Positions 30,638-41,884 of a stretch of DNA of 64,000 nt are shown piece after piece (positions within the stretch are counted from its first letter, which is position 1; every line of letters begins with the position of its first letter). The stretch covers positions 996,001-1,060,000 of the forward strand of contig NZ_CP072349.1 of the NCBI RefSeq assembly GCF_018127965.1, given 5' to 3'. Source of the stretch: Prevotella melaninogenica (GTDB lineage: Bacteria; Bacteroidota; Bacteroidia; Bacteroidales; Bacteroidaceae). The position numbers and the translations under genes are program-made. Under the pieces are notes generated by a model, which worked only from the letters and a program-made list of their open reading frames with translations, searched no databases and had not been told where the DNA came from.

Positions 30638-31369
30638 ATGAGAGTTGGTCTCTTTATTCCATGTTACGTCGATGCACTTTATCCACAAGTAGGCGTAGCA
30701 ACTTATAAGCTTTTGAGAAAGCTAAAATTAGATGTAGTCTATCCCGAACATCAGACTTGTTGTGGTCAACCAATGGCAAATGGTGGCTTTCAGCGTATGT
30801 CTAATCACCTTGCTGGACGTTTTGAGGATAAGTTTAAAGACTTCGATTATATTGTAACACCGAGTGTATCTTGTGCTGCTTTTGTGCGGGTTAATTACCC
30901 ACAAATACTCGATCATGAGTGTCAGACACCTAAAAAAACAATGGAGTTGGTAGAATTCTTACATGATGTTCTGAAGGTAAAGGAACTTCCTGGAAGTTTT
31001 CCTCATGTCGTGTCTGTTCATAACTCTTGTCATGGTGTACGTGAATTAACGCTTAGTACACCTTCTGAATTGCAAGAGAAACCTGTAAATAAGATAGTCG
31101 AATTATTGAAACTCAAGGAAGGTATCACAGTTAAAGAACCTGATCGCAAGGATGAATGTTGCGGTTTTGGTGGTATGTTTGCTGTTGAAGAACCTTATAT
31201 CAGCACTGCTATGGGTAACGATAAAGTGAAACGTCATATGGATACGGGAGCTGAGTTTATCACTGGTTCGGATAGTTCATGCTTAATGCACATGCAGGGT
31301 GTAGCAGGAAAGAACCACTATCCTATCAAGTTCATGCATATAGCTGAGATCTTAGCTGCAGGTTTATGA
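30638..31369 (+). CDS. lutA: Lactate utilisation protein LutA (iron-sulfur, CCG-domain)
   Basis: 243 aa cytoplasmic subunit of the LutABC L-lactate oxidation complex. Two cysteine-rich CCG-type domains are visible: TCCGQPMANGGF (about 45-56) with the downstream SCAAF, and SCHGVRE with DECCGFGGMFAVEEP near the C-terminus. First gene of lutABC. Confidence 0.92.
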   Translation: MRVGLFIPCYVDALYPQVGVATYKLLRKLKLDVVYPEHQTCCGQPMANGGFQRMSNHLAGRFEDKFKDFDYIVTPSVSCAAFVRVNYPQILDHECQTPKKTMELVEFLHDVLKVKELPGSFPHVVSVHNSCHGVRELTLSTPSELQEKPVNKIVELLKLKEGITVKEPDRKDECCGFGGMFAVEEPYISTAMGNDKVKRHMDTGAEFITGSDSSCLMHMQGVAGKNHYPIKFMHIAEILAAGL

Positions 31370-31403
31370 TATTTATATAAAGGTTATAAAAGACAAAAGA
31401 GTT

Positions 31404-32786
31404 ATGTCAACATATCATTCTAAAAAAGCAAAAGAGTTTCTGAAAGACCCTAAGAAGGTTGAACGACATGACCATACATTTTGGTCATTACGTCAGAAAA
31501 GAGATGCTGCAGCGGCAGAGCTACCAGAATGGGAGGATTTACGCGAACATGCAAGTCGAATAAAAGAGCATACAGCAACCCATTTAGCTGACTATTTAGA
31601 GCAATTCTCTAATAGTTTGGAACGTAATGGTGTTATTGTTCATTTTGCAAAAGATGCACAAGAGTTTAATGAAATGGTTTATGGGATACTTGAATCTCAT
31701 AAAGTAAAGAAACTCGTTAAATCTAAATCCATGCTTACCGAGGAATGTGAGATGAATGCTTATCTGATAAAGAGAGGTATCAACGTCGTTGAATCCGACC
31801 TTGGTGAGCGTATTCTTCAACTCATGCATTTAAAGCCTGCGCATATCGTTATGCCTGCTATTCACTTGACTCGTGATGAGATTGGAGAGATGTTTGAGGA
31901 GAAAGGAATCTCTAAAGAGAAAGGAAATCATGACCCAGCTTATCTTACACGTTGTGCACGTGAAGATCTGCGTGGTGATTTTATGGATGCTGATGCAGGA
32001 CTGACAGGTTGTAACTTTGGTGTTGCTGCGACAGGAGATTGTGTTGTCTGCACCAATGAAGGTAATGCTGACATGTCAACATCAGTACCTAAATTACATA
32101 TTGTTGCCATGGGTATTGAGAAAGTTATTCCTGATTATGATTCGTTGGCAGTGTTCCAACGCTTATTAGCACGCAGTGGAACAGGACAACCATCAACTGC
32201 CTTTACCTCTCAATTCCGTAAGGCACGACCAGGAGGAGAGATGCATGTAATATTAGTAGACAATGGTCGTAGTGACATGATTGCTAATAAAGAACATTGG
32301 ATGACACTAAAGTGTATTCGATGTGGTGCATGTATGAATACTTGTCCTGTCTATCGTCGTTCAGAAGGTTATTCATATAGTTACTTTATTCCAGGTCCTA
32401 TTGGAGTTGACCTTGGTATGCTAAAGAATCCAAAACAGCATAGTGGTAATGTTTCTGCATGCTCATTATGTTTGAGTTGTGATTGTGTTTGCCCTGCAAA
32501 GGTAACTCCAGGTAGTCAGATTTATCGATGGCGTCAAAGCCTTGAGAAATATGGTACAGAGAATAAAGAAAAGAAAGTGATGGCAGAAGGTATGAAAGTT
32601 GTTTACGAAAACTACCATATTTATGATGCTTTACTTCGTAATTCATCAGTTGCCAATCACATACCAGAATCGCTAATGGATATAAAGCTTAATCCATGGA
32701 GCATTGGTCATACAATGCCAAAGTTTGCGAAAAAGCCTTTCCATGTCATATTTAAGCACGCAATGGAGGAACTGAAGCATGAATAA
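31404..32786 (+). CDS. lutB: Lactate utilisation iron-sulfur protein LutB
   Basis: 460 aa. N-terminal LutB/LUD-like domain (KSKSMLTEECEMNAYLIKRG), then two [4Fe-4S] motifs: CIRCGACMNTCPVY and CSLCLSCDCVCP, around residues 310-370. It carries electrons in the lactate-to-pyruvate oxidation complex. Overlaps lutC by 8 bases. Confidence 0.93.
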   Translation: MSTYHSKKAKEFLKDPKKVERHDHTFWSLRQKRDAAAAELPEWEDLREHASRIKEHTATHLADYLEQFSNSLERNGVIVHFAKDAQEFNEMVYGILESHKVKKLVKSKSMLTEECEMNAYLIKRGINVVESDLGERILQLMHLKPAHIVMPAIHLTRDEIGEMFEEKGISKEKGNHDPAYLTRCAREDLRGDFMDADAGLTGCNFGVAATGDCVVCTNEGNADMSTSVPKLHIVAMGIEKVIPDYDSLAVFQRLLARSGTGQPSTAFTSQFRKARPGGEMHVILVDNGRSDMIANKEHWMTLKCIRCGACMNTCPVYRRSEGYSYSYFIPGPIGVDLGMLKNPKQHSGNVSACSLCLSCDCVCPAKVTPGSQIYRWRQSLEKYGTENKEKKVMAEGMKVVYENYHIYDALLRNSSVANHIPESLMDIKLNPWSIGHTMPKFAKKPFHVIFKHAMEELKHE

Positions 32787-33354
32787 AGAAGATTTATTTA
32801 GCAAATTACGACGTAATACAAAAGAACAGTTTGATATGCCCGAGAAGCCTATTGAGGGTATTAAATATCAAGATGTAGTACAGCAATTTATTGAGATGAG
32901 TCATATTGTAGGCTGTGAAGTCATTGAGGCTAAGGCGGAAGATGATATCAATGCACTGATACAAAAGGCTTATCCCGATGCTAAGGTATTGGCTTCAAGT
33001 GTAAAAGGAATAAAGGCAGACCTTAATCCTGACACTGTTTCAAAGGCACAAGACCTCAATGGAACAGATGTAGGAATCATTCAGGGAGAAATTGCTGTAG
33101 CAGAGAACGGATGTGTATGGGTGCCACAAACAATGAAAGAAAGAGTTGTTTGTTTCATCTCAGAAAACCTTGTAATCCTCGTTCAACGTAACAATATTGT
33201 CAATAATATACATGAAGCATATAAAAAGATCAACATGACAGACTATGGTTACGGCTGTTTTATATCCGGTCCAAGCAAAACAGCCGATATTGAACAAGCA
33301 CTTGTCATGGGAGCACAAGCAGCACGTGGAGTTACAGTTATCATAATGGGATAA
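32779..33354 (+). CDS. lutC: Lactate utilisation protein LutC
   Basis: 191 aa LUD-domain protein, third member of LutABC. It shows IIQGEIAVAENGCVWV and CFISGPSKTADIEQALVMGAQ, which are family hallmarks, and ends GVTVIIMG. Start inside the end of lutB indicates translational coupling. Confidence 0.9.
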   Translation: MNKEDLFSKLRRNTKEQFDMPEKPIEGIKYQDVVQQFIEMSHIVGCEVIEAKAEDDINALIQKAYPDAKVLASSVKGIKADLNPDTVSKAQDLNGTDVGIIQGEIAVAENGCVWVPQTMKERVVCFISENLVILVQRNNIVNNIHEAYKKINMTDYGYGCFISGPSKTADIEQALVMGAQAARGVTVIIMG

Positions 33355-33418
33355 ACGTTAATTTTGTCAAAAACATAAATATAACGTATTGTTAGGAGAG
33401 GTTTACGACTTTTTTTAT

Positions 33419-33426
33419 TAACTTTG
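33419..33426 (+). promoter_or_regulatory. -7 box of eno
   Basis: TAACTTTG 55 bp before the enolase start codon. Confidence 0.6.
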
Positions 33427-33477
33427 CAAGGAGAAAAAGAAAGTTAAAAATATAACTGATTTTTAATAAACATATAA

Positions 33478-34788
<1,311 letters not shown>

Positions 34789-34829
34789 ATTATTTTATCA
34801 CTTTGTGTGATTAAATGAATTTTATAGAG

Positions 34830-34872
34830 TAGGGGATAATTGCTTATAATAGTGATTATCTCCTATTTTTAT
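34830..34872 (+). terminator. Terminator of eno
   Basis: 11-bp perfect stem TAGGGGATAAT/ATTATCTCCTA with a 14-base loop, followed by TTTTTATTG. Confidence 0.85.
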
Positions 34873-35118
34873 TGTTTGTAGTTATAGCGAATGCCATTGG
34901 GATGCCCATAACATAAATAGATTTCTTCGTTATACAATAAATTATTAATGTATAACCCAACGTCTTATAGCAATAAAATAATTAGCATTTTAGTACTTTC
35001 GTTGCGTGAAAAAACTTTACACTAATTCTTGAAAATAGTCATTTATAATGTTCAAAAATGCTATTCTGGTCGTTCTTTGTAAGTACTTAGAAATCAATGT
35101 ATTACATGATAGCTAAAG

Positions 35119-35251
35119 AAAAGGTGCTTAGGTGGACTTCAAAAGGGCGTTAATAAGGTTGCTAAAGGGCGTCTTTAGCAAGTCAATTAAGCCTTAATTC
35201 ACATCTAATTTAGCCTCAATAAAAATGCAATAGACGAAAATTATTTACAAA
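35119..35251. repeat. GCTTAATTGG element, copy c
   Basis: AAAAGGTGCTTAGGTGG, AAAAGGGCGTTAATAAG, GGGCGTCTTTAGCAAG and TCAATTAAGCCTT in order, then ATTATTTACAAA about 45 bp later. Same plan as the copy at 18329. Confidence 0.75.
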
Positions 35252-35324
35252 AATGAATTTTATTAGCTTAGTATAACATAATATTTAGTAACAAAGCCCT
35301 TATAATGTTTTAAAGTTATTCATT

Positions 35325-35526
35325 TTAACCCAAATCGGTCATTAGAGGCAAAACATATTTTGTTTTATTATCGAGTAAATTGTTTGGCTTTGTAATGCAG
35401 GTGTAGTGGACTACGTCAAGTTCCAAAGACGGACAATATACCGATAAGAAAATAGAAGATGTTAGGAAACAATTCCATAGTAATAAGAATTATACACATT
35501 GTGGTCTAATGACCGATTTGGGTTAA
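35325..35526. repeat. 200-bp long-hairpin element, copy A (complete)
   Basis: Perfect 21-bp terminal inverted repeats (core CCCAAATCGGTCATTAG) at 35325-35345 and 35506-35526, with TTAA at both outer ends. Inner segments also pair (AAACATATTTTGTTTTATTATC with GATAAGAAAATAGAAGATGTT, and the central GTAG/CTAC hairpin), so the whole element can fold on itself. No ORF. Confidence 0.88.
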
Positions 35527-36042
35527 ATTTAAAGCTGTTCTTCATTTTCTTATTTTCTCATTTAAGTTCATTTGTATACTTTCTGTTGTGCAGTCAGACT
35601 TATTTCTTCTATGAATACTATCTTTATAAATAAGAATATAACTAACGCTTAATGACTTTTAAATCCTCATGATACGATTAAAACATAATATGCATTATGA
35701 TAAATAGATAATTTGTAACCTACAATAAAATTATAAAATCATATAAAACCTTACTTTATTTATGACTTGATTCTAACTTTCAAAATCAAATATAACTCTT
35801 AAGAAATTTCCCAATCCCGCCCTCGTCAAGTATATTATAGTCAACTAATGGTAATGCTATATGCAAAATGCAAAGTACACCGTACCAGTCCTTTTAGACA
35901 TTATATGCTGGGAAATACAACCTGCAAATAAATCTTCAGAAACCCCGTACTCTGATGTAATGTTCTTTTTAGCTCACACCTACAACATAATATGACTACA
36001 CCTTAAAATGTTTCTTTAATCTTCTTATATTCTTTATAAAGA
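35527..36042. other. Gene-free stretch, nothing recognised
   Basis: AT-rich sequence between hairpin element A and the converging DIP1984-like gene. No ORF over 60 codons, RNA gene or repeat-family copy was seen. Confidence 0.45.
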
Positions 36043-36498
36043 TTACTCCATTAGTTCAGTTGTGAAATTTAGTGTCTGTATCTTCATATCAAGTTCGCGT
36101 AATTGCTTAGATAAGTCATCAATCTTCTTACCTAAAGGCTTGATATCTATGGTTGTTACCATTTTGATTTCAGAACGGCTGTAACGTTCCTGAGATTCTG
36201 ACGCTTTATTAAAAATTTCTCGAAGTGACGTGATACGCATAGAGAGAATATCACGTTCTGCCATCATTTCTGTGATAGTCCGCCCTTCAGTAATAGTATT
36301 CATGTTAGTCTTGTTAATCTTGAATATTAAAGCGAAAAGAGTATTCAGACAAGCATCCATTTCTTTCATCAACTCCTTAGGTTCTTCTGATGGAGAATCC
36401 CCTTCCTGTACTCGAACATTATTCAGTATTCTACTTTTAAGCTGTTCTATTCTTTTTTGTGTATCCTTACGAATAGCTAATGCCTCTGCTAATTTCAT
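36043..36498 (-). CDS. DIP1984 family protein
   Basis: 151 aa, mostly helical and highly charged. The start MKLAEALAIRKDTQKRIEQL followed by RILNNVRVQEGD and the later ERYSRSEIKMVTTIDI are the pattern of the DIP1984 family, whose function is unknown to me beyond being a conserved small coiled-coil protein. Encoded 19 bp after the DUF2130 gene on the same strand, so probably co-transcribed with it. Confidence 0.8.
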   Translation of the reverse strand: MKLAEALAIRKDTQKRIEQLKSRILNNVRVQEGDSPSEEPKELMKEMDACLNTLFALIFKINKTNMNTITEGRTITEMMAERDILSMRITSLREIFNKASESQERYSRSEIKMVTTIDIKPLGKKIDDLSKQLRELDMKIQTLNFTTELME

Positions 36499-36517
36499 TG
36501 TGATATGTATTTTGTAA

Positions 36518-37912
36518 TTATTCTGTTATATTTTGATTATTCTTACGGGCTTCGTCAAACTTACCTTTCATCGTAGGATTCATGTACGTTAGCCTACGTA
36601 TAGTAAGATCGTCTGTGTCTTTATTAGCAAGACGAAGATAGTTCTCACTACTTAAAAGTTCCTCACGTACCTTTTGAAGTTTTATAATTGTAGCATCAAT
36701 ATCTTTAATAGCATCATTAAACTTCTTAGATGCCATCTCATAATGTCGCCCAAACTTAGTTTTGAAGTCTTCAATCTTATTTTCAAAGTTGGTGACATCC
36801 ACCTCTTTGCTCTGTGAAAGAATAAGTTGCTTCTTATATTCTAAACTCTTCTTTGACGTTTGTACAAGAAGATTAATAAATGGAACGAAGAATTGTGGAC
36901 GAATAACGTACATCTTTGGGTATAGATGACTCTTGTTTACAATGCCAGTATTATAAAGTTCATTATCAGCTTCAAGAAGACTGACTAAAACAGCAAACTC
37001 ACAACCTTTCTTTTTACGGTCATCATCAAGCTTTTTTAAGAAGTCATCGTTCTTATGTTTTGTGGCAGTAGTATCCATTTCATTCTTCATTTCGAACATG
37101 ATAGAGATATACTCCGTACCATCTTCTTCTGCACGAAAGATGAAGTCTCCCTTTGTACCATCGCTTGCATCATTGTCTTTCTCAAAGTAAACAGTAGGCA
37201 TCATTGGTCGGATATACTGGTCAAACTCTATACTACAATGCTGTTCAAGCGTTTCACCAACCATCTTGGTAGACATCTTGGTCTTCAAGTCTTTATAGTA
37301 GTCCACTAAATCCTGCTTCATACGAAGTTCATTCTCATGATGTTTGATGAGTGATGCTTCATGAAGTTGTGCTTCACGCTTCTCTAATTCTACCGCAGAA
37401 CGAAGCTGAGAGATCTCTGTGTCCTTTGCTTGAACCTCCTTCTGAGCTTTACTACGTTCCTCCATGAGTACAAGTTGCAACTTATTATCATTCTGTTCTA
37501 TGACAGAGTTAAGTTTAGATATTTGCTGTTCCTTCTCTGCCAAAGCAATCATCATCTCATTTTTCTTCTGAGTTGCAATGTTTTCTAACTGTGTTTTAAG
37601 CACTTCTATCTCGGCTGAGAATGAACTCTTTAGCCTCGTAAGTTCACTTTCTTTCTCACTTTTCAGACGTTCAATCTCAGCATCTTTGGCACCAAGTTCA
37701 AGTTCTTTCTTTGAGAGTTGGTGCTGAAAGGTTTGTTCTGTCTTTGCAGTTGCTAAGGCTTGTTCTGCCTTGTGCTGCTCATGAAGCTCCGCTATACGAC
37801 GGTTAACCTCCTCGTTAAACTCTGTATTCTTTACTTGATTAACGATGGAAGCATAGTCTGCTTCGTCAACAGTAAATGCCTTATGGCAGTTGGGGCATAT
37901 TAATTCTTTCAT
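36518..37912 (-). CDS. DUF2130 domain protein with coiled coil
   Basis: 464 aa. A zinc-ribbon-like start (LICPNCHKAF), a long coiled coil (about 40-215, rich in E/K/Q/L), and then the DUF2130 domain (VGETLEQHCSIEFDQYIRPM, YFEKDNDASDGTKGDFIFR, EMKNEMDTTATKHKN, KGCEFAVLVSLLEAD). The GDFIFR and EMKNE residues resemble the core of PD-(D/E)XK nucleases, so a DNA-related role is possible; this is inference. Confidence 0.85.
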   Translation of the reverse strand: MKELICPNCHKAFTVDEADYASIVNQVKNTEFNEEVNRRIAELHEQHKAEQALATAKTEQTFQHQLSKKELELGAKDAEIERLKSEKESELTRLKSSFSAEIEVLKTQLENIATQKKNEMMIALAEKEQQISKLNSVIEQNDNKLQLVLMEERSKAQKEVQAKDTEISQLRSAVELEKREAQLHEASLIKHHENELRMKQDLVDYYKDLKTKMSTKMVGETLEQHCSIEFDQYIRPMMPTVYFEKDNDASDGTKGDFIFRAEEDGTEYISIMFEMKNEMDTTATKHKNDDFLKKLDDDRKKKGCEFAVLVSLLEADNELYNTGIVNKSHLYPKMYVIRPQFFVPFINLLVQTSKKSLEYKKQLILSQSKEVDVTNFENKIEDFKTKFGRHYEMASKKFNDAIKDIDATIIKLQKVREELLSSENYLRLANKDTDDLTIRRLTYMNPTMKGKFDEARKNNQNITE

Positions 37913-38316
37913 GAATCTGATAACTTTAGATATTTGAAAAGTCTACTCACAGAATTCTGACCATAAATATTTCTATTGTTCTTCGTCATTCAATCTGCAT
38001 CGATATTTATGTTAGCTATAAAATAAACAAGCCAAATGCGAATATACAAAATTTCTTGCTCAATCTGAATGATTAAGCAAGAAAAATAGTAAATTGCTTG
38101 TTAAATTATTGGTTTCACCATTAATTACTAACAGAAATAACCCTATAAAGGAATGTTGATTATTGTTTAATAGCACCTCAAATTAGATTATCTGCAAATG
38201 AATAAGTCTAATAAAGTGGCATAGTCTTTATTTTCTTTCAATATGTCCATAGGTTTAAAAGACTCTAATATGAATAAGATAGATGAGTCCTTAATTAACT
38301 TTCTTATTATAAGAAA
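37913..38316. other. Gene-free stretch
   Basis: Contains a possible minus-strand -7 box (TATATTCG, 38038-38045) upstream of the DUF2130 gene; otherwise nothing recognised. Confidence 0.35.
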
Positions 38317-38370
38317 TAATGCTCAGTAATCGTTTTTATCAATATCTGGTAAAACGTTTACTGAGCATTA
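38317..38370 (-). terminator. Terminator of the serine dehydratase gene
   Basis: Long stem TAATGCTCAGTAA..CGTTTT (38317-38336) with AAAACG..TTTACTGAGCATTA (38351-38370), one bulge, 14-base loop. Confidence 0.8.
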
Positions 38371-38430
38371 AGAACATCTATATATCTTCTTTAATAGGTA
38401 TCAGACAGATGTACTACTGATAAATAAGCT

Positions 38431-39653
38431 TTACATCTGATAATCCTTTGCCAAACCTCCAGCACTTGTTTCCTTATAAAGAGACGGAATATCATGTCCA
38501 GTCTGCTTCATAACCTCTACAACACGATCAAATGAAACGCGATGGCTACCATCACTGAAGGATGCATAAAGCTGAGCATCTAACGCACGACAAGCTGCAA
38601 AAGCGTTACGTTCAATACAAGGAATCTGTACTAAACCACACACGGGGTCGCATGTCATACCTAAATGGTGCTCCAAACCCATTTCTGCAGCATACTCAAT
38701 CTGAGAAGGACTACCACCAAACAACTGACAAGAAGCTGCTGATGCCATTGCACATGCTACACCAACCTCTCCTTGACAACCTACTTCGGCACCTGAAATA
38801 GAAGCATTATATTTACTATATTACCAAAAAGACCCGCTGTTGCAAGTGCATGCAATATCTTAGTTTCTGAAAAGTCATGTCCCTTTGACAGGTGATATAA
38901 AACTGCAGGAACAACACCACAGGCACCACAAGTAGGCGCTGTCACAATCGTACCACCAGAGGCATTCTCCTCACTAACTGCCAAAGCGTATGAATAAACC
39001 ATTCCTCGACTCTGCAAAGAAGGCTTATATCCACGTGCCTTTATATAATAATTAGGTGCTTTACGAGCAAGGTTCAATGGACCTGGTAAGGCTCCTTCAC
39101 TGTCAAGCCCACGCTCAACAGCAGCCTGCATTGTTTTCCAAACTTCACGCAGATAGTCCCATAAATCATCTCCCTCACAATGTTTTACATACTCCCAATA
39201 ACCACGTCCATGATGCTCACACCATGTTTGGATATCTTTAAGTGTATGCAAATCATAGACAGATTCCTTATGGAAGTAGTCGTCTGTGGCCTTTCCTTCT
39301 GATAAAGCACCACCTCCAACACTGTATACAGTCCATTCGTCTAAGAGATCTTGACTGTTATTATAGGCACGAAACAACATGCCATTAGGATGATAAGGAA
39401 GGAAAACCGAAGGTTCCCATACTATTTCTACTGGTGCTATTTGTTTTAGTACGTCAATAATGGCCTTATCTGTCATGTGGCCCTTACCTGTGGCAGCCAA
39501 GCTTCCATACAATGTAACTTCAAATCTTGCTGCATCTGGATGACGTTCTGCAAAGATTATTGCTGCACGTTGTGGTCCCATCGTATGACTACTCGATGGT
39601 CCTTTACCGATTCTAAATATCTCTCTTAATGATTCCATATATGGTTGTCCCAA
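38431..39653 (-). CDS. L-serine dehydratase, iron-sulfur type (frameshifted)
   Basis: Single-chain enzyme that deaminates L-serine to pyruvate and ammonia using a [4Fe-4S] cluster. The N-terminal beta domain shows [20 protein letters not shown]; the alpha domain shows [15 protein letters not shown] and [18 protein letters not shown] (cluster cysteines). The frame breaks at the TTT at 38812-38814: one more A on the coding strand changes GNIVNIM.. to [20 protein letters not shown] and joins both parts into 407 aa, the normal length. Own promoter and terminator. Confidence 0.87.
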
Positions 39654-39678
39654 ATACTTCTAATTTACTATTATGCTG

Positions 39679-39686
39679 CAAATGTA
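39679..39686 (-). promoter_or_regulatory. -7 box of the serine dehydratase gene
   Basis: Minus-strand TACATTTG 26 bp before the start codon. Confidence 0.5.
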
Positions 39687-39909
39687 CGAAAAAAACGTCA
39701 ATTATGCAGAAAAGCATCTTATAAATTGTCGAATATGATTTTTTATTATCTAAAACCTATTCCTATAGGGTATATTTCTAATTTCCCATTTAAGCGGTTA
39801 TTATGAGGATAGGGCGTTATCAAATATTTATTTAATGAAATAGAAATATCCTGTCTATCCATTACCATGACTCTCGTATTCTGCAGGTTACCCTCCTATT
39901 AATTGTTAT

Positions 39910-40042
39910 TTGTAAATAATTTTCATGCAAGTCGAATCTAAAACATGCTCTTTTCGCTTCCAAAAGACGCCTAATTGGCTTGCAATAGGTGCCCTTTTGA
40001 GGTCTTATTGACACCCTTTTGAAGTCCAATTAAGCATCTTTT
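39910..40042. repeat. GCTTAATTGG element, copy d (inverted)
   Basis: Read on the minus strand: AAGATGCTTAATTGGACTTC, AAAAGGGTGTCAATAAGACC, AAGGGCACCTATTGC, AGCCAATTAGGCGTCTTTTG, then ATTATTTACAAAT. Same order of blocks as the other copies. The rest of 39687-40227 shows nothing else. Confidence 0.78.
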
Positions 40043-40227
40043 TTGTACAAGTTTATAACAACCTGATTTCCTGCTGATTACAAATCCTCTCTTCATACGT
40101 GTTTTTACCTTTATTTATTGATATGTTATTCGAAATTATGTCATGATATTTCATAATGCTATTAACATTTTCATAGTAATCAATATAACAAGGTTTTCTA
40201 TATCAGAGAATGAAAAGAAAACAGGTA

Positions 40228-40433
40228 GTTAAACCCAAATCGGTCATTAGACCACAATATGTATAATTCTTCTTACTATGGTATTGTTTCCTAACATCTT
40301 TTATTTTCTTATCGGTATCTTGTCCGTCTTTGTAACTTGACGTAGTCCCGCTACGCCTGCATTACAAAGCCAAACAATATGCTCGATAAAAAACAAAATA
40401 TGTTTAGGCTCTAATGACCGATTTGGGTTTAAC
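40228..40433. repeat. 200-bp long-hairpin element, copy B (complete, inverted relative to A)
   Basis: Perfect 23-bp terminal inverted repeats at 40228-40250 and 40411-40433 with the same core as copy A. The interior is the reverse complement of copy A at roughly 90 percent identity by eye. TTAA is again present just at the ends. Confidence 0.88.
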
Positions 40434-40558
40434 AGCCTTGGCAATATATTTATTGCAATTCATATTGCAATCTTAGAGGTTTGGTTTAAACGGATAAGCC
40501 TAAATAATTCTATTAGTTCGATTGCAAGTTCCAAAACGAAGTGCAATAAAAGAGTGTC

Positions 40559-40622
40559 CCTCTCCAAGAGATGCAGACGTTCTTGACACGTAGCGAGAGG
40601 TTGTCTGCCTCTCTCGGAGAGG
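40559..40622 (+). other. Long imperfect hairpin in the IS30 leader
   Basis: Arms of 20 bp (40559-40578 and 40603-40622) pair at 17 of 20 positions, starting CCTCTCC and ending GGAGAGG. A second small hairpin GGAGAC-CGAA-GTCTCC lies at 40657-40672. They may block outside transcription from entering the transposase gene. Confidence 0.6.
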
Positions 40623-40698
40623 AAAAAGAAACAACCAGCAATACAAATAAAAAAAAGGAGACCGAAGTCTCCCAAAGATTAACTAACTTTGTATTGCA

Positions 40699-41423
40699 AA
40701 TGTATCATCAATTAATCTCGGAGCAAAGGTAGTAATATATTACCAACGACCAGTGGTCTCCAAGACAAATATCAGGGTATCTGCGCATGAATGAGGGCAT
40801 AGAGGTATCCCACCAGTCCATCTATAACATCATCCACAATGACACAACAGGGAAGCTTGCAGAGCACACAAGGCATAAGATGAAATACAGGCATCATCCC
40901 AAAGGCGGACATCTTCCAATAAAGGACAGGGTGAGTATCCATGAAAGAAGTAAAGAAGTTGACGGGAAGAGATTTGGAGATTTTGAGATGGACTTGATCA
41001 TCGACCCTGCCCAGCACGCCATACTCACAATAGTGGAGAAATCTACCAATATGTTGCTTATGCAGAAACTGCCATTTGGAAAACTGTCAAAGCCTCTGGT
41101 AAAGGTGGTTAGGAAACTACTGCTGCCATACAAGAACAGCCTGAAGACGATTACAACAGATAACGGACCTGAATTTGCGGCACATAAGGACATTACCAAA
41201 TACTTAGGTGTGCCCGTGTACTTCGCTGACCCATATTGTTCATGGCAAAAGGGAGCTGTTGAGAATACAATCAAATTAATCAGGCAGTATACCTAAAAAG
41301 GATTCGTTTGTTAACTATACGGACAAGAGAATTATGTTTATACAAAAGAAATTGAACGAAAGACCAAGAGAAAAATTAAACTTTTCTACTCCAAAGTGCG
41401 AGTTCTTTAAACATCTTTTGTAA
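40699..41423 (+). pseudogene. IS30-family transposase, internally deleted and frameshifted
   Basis: The start ATG at 40699 encodes MYHQLISEQR, the usual IS30-type beginning, then hits TAG. About 90 residues of the DNA-binding region are missing, and the frame resumes near 40746 with NDQWSPRQISGYLRMNEGIEV. The DDE catalytic domain follows: FEMDLIID, TTDNGPEF and QKGAVENTIKLIRQY. A 2-nt loss near 41288 shifts the last part (DSFVNYTDKRIMFIQKKLNE..FKHLL) into another frame. It cannot make an active transposase. Confidence 0.85.
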
Positions 41424-41494
41424 TTTTGCACTTGCTGGTTGACTCTGCGCAACTTGTTAAAGGATGTAAATTGAAACATTTTTTTTTAGAAAAA

Positions 41495-41526
41495 CTTGGA
41501 GGAATAAAATAAAAGTACTACCTTTG
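41495..41526 (+). promoter_or_regulatory. Promoter of tRNA-Phe
   Basis: CTTG (41495-41498), 20-bp spacer, TACCTTTG (41519-41526). Ideal Bacteroidota promoter. Confidence 0.8.
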
Positions 41527-41581
41527 CATCGCAATTGAGAAAACAACACAAACGTTACAAAAATTGATTGCAAATAACGAT

Positions 41582-41654
41582 GGTGCCATAGCTCAGTTGG
41601 TAGAGCAAAGGACTGAAAATCCTTGTGTCCCCGGTTCGATTCCTGGTGGTACCA
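41582..41654 (+). tRNA. tRNA-Phe (GAA)
   Basis: 73-nt cloverleaf: acceptor GGTGCCA/TGGTACC, D-arm GCTC..GAGC, anticodon loop CTGAAAA, T-arm GGTTCGATTCC, discriminator A. No CCA is encoded. Confidence 0.97.
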
Positions 41655-41742
41655 CTCCTCCTTTCATCAGGGCGGTTCTCGCAAGAGGCCGCTCTTTTTA
41701 TTACTCATTATAACCTCCTTATAAGGGGTCAGTCAAACGGGC

Positions 41743-41884
41743 TCAGTAGAAATTGTGGATCAGTCCTAAAACGGGTCAGTCCTAAAACCCAGTTGCAAGC
41801 TTATACTCTTAAGCACATAATTTCATAAGTGTTTATTACCTTTGCATCATGAAGACTCACCAAAACGACTTCAGTAGAAATTGT
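41743..41884 (+). repeat. Mosaic scar with 14-bp direct repeats
   Basis: TCAGTAGAAATTGT occurs at 41743-41756 and 41871-41884. Between them are GGTCAGTC-type repeats and an orphan promoter box TACCTTTGCATC followed by ATG AAG ACT CAC, which opens only 18 codons before a stop inside hairpin element C. Confidence 0.5.

Larger units (their letters stand above)
40525..41456 (+). mobile_element. Degenerate IS30-family insertion sequence
   Basis: CAAGTT..AAGTGCAA near 40525 and its inverted counterpart TTGCACTT..AACTTG ending near 41456 are the likely terminal repeats (approximate). Inside are a long leader hairpin and a transposase gene with a large internal deletion. It lies between hairpin element B and tRNA-Phe. 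Confidence 0.65.
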
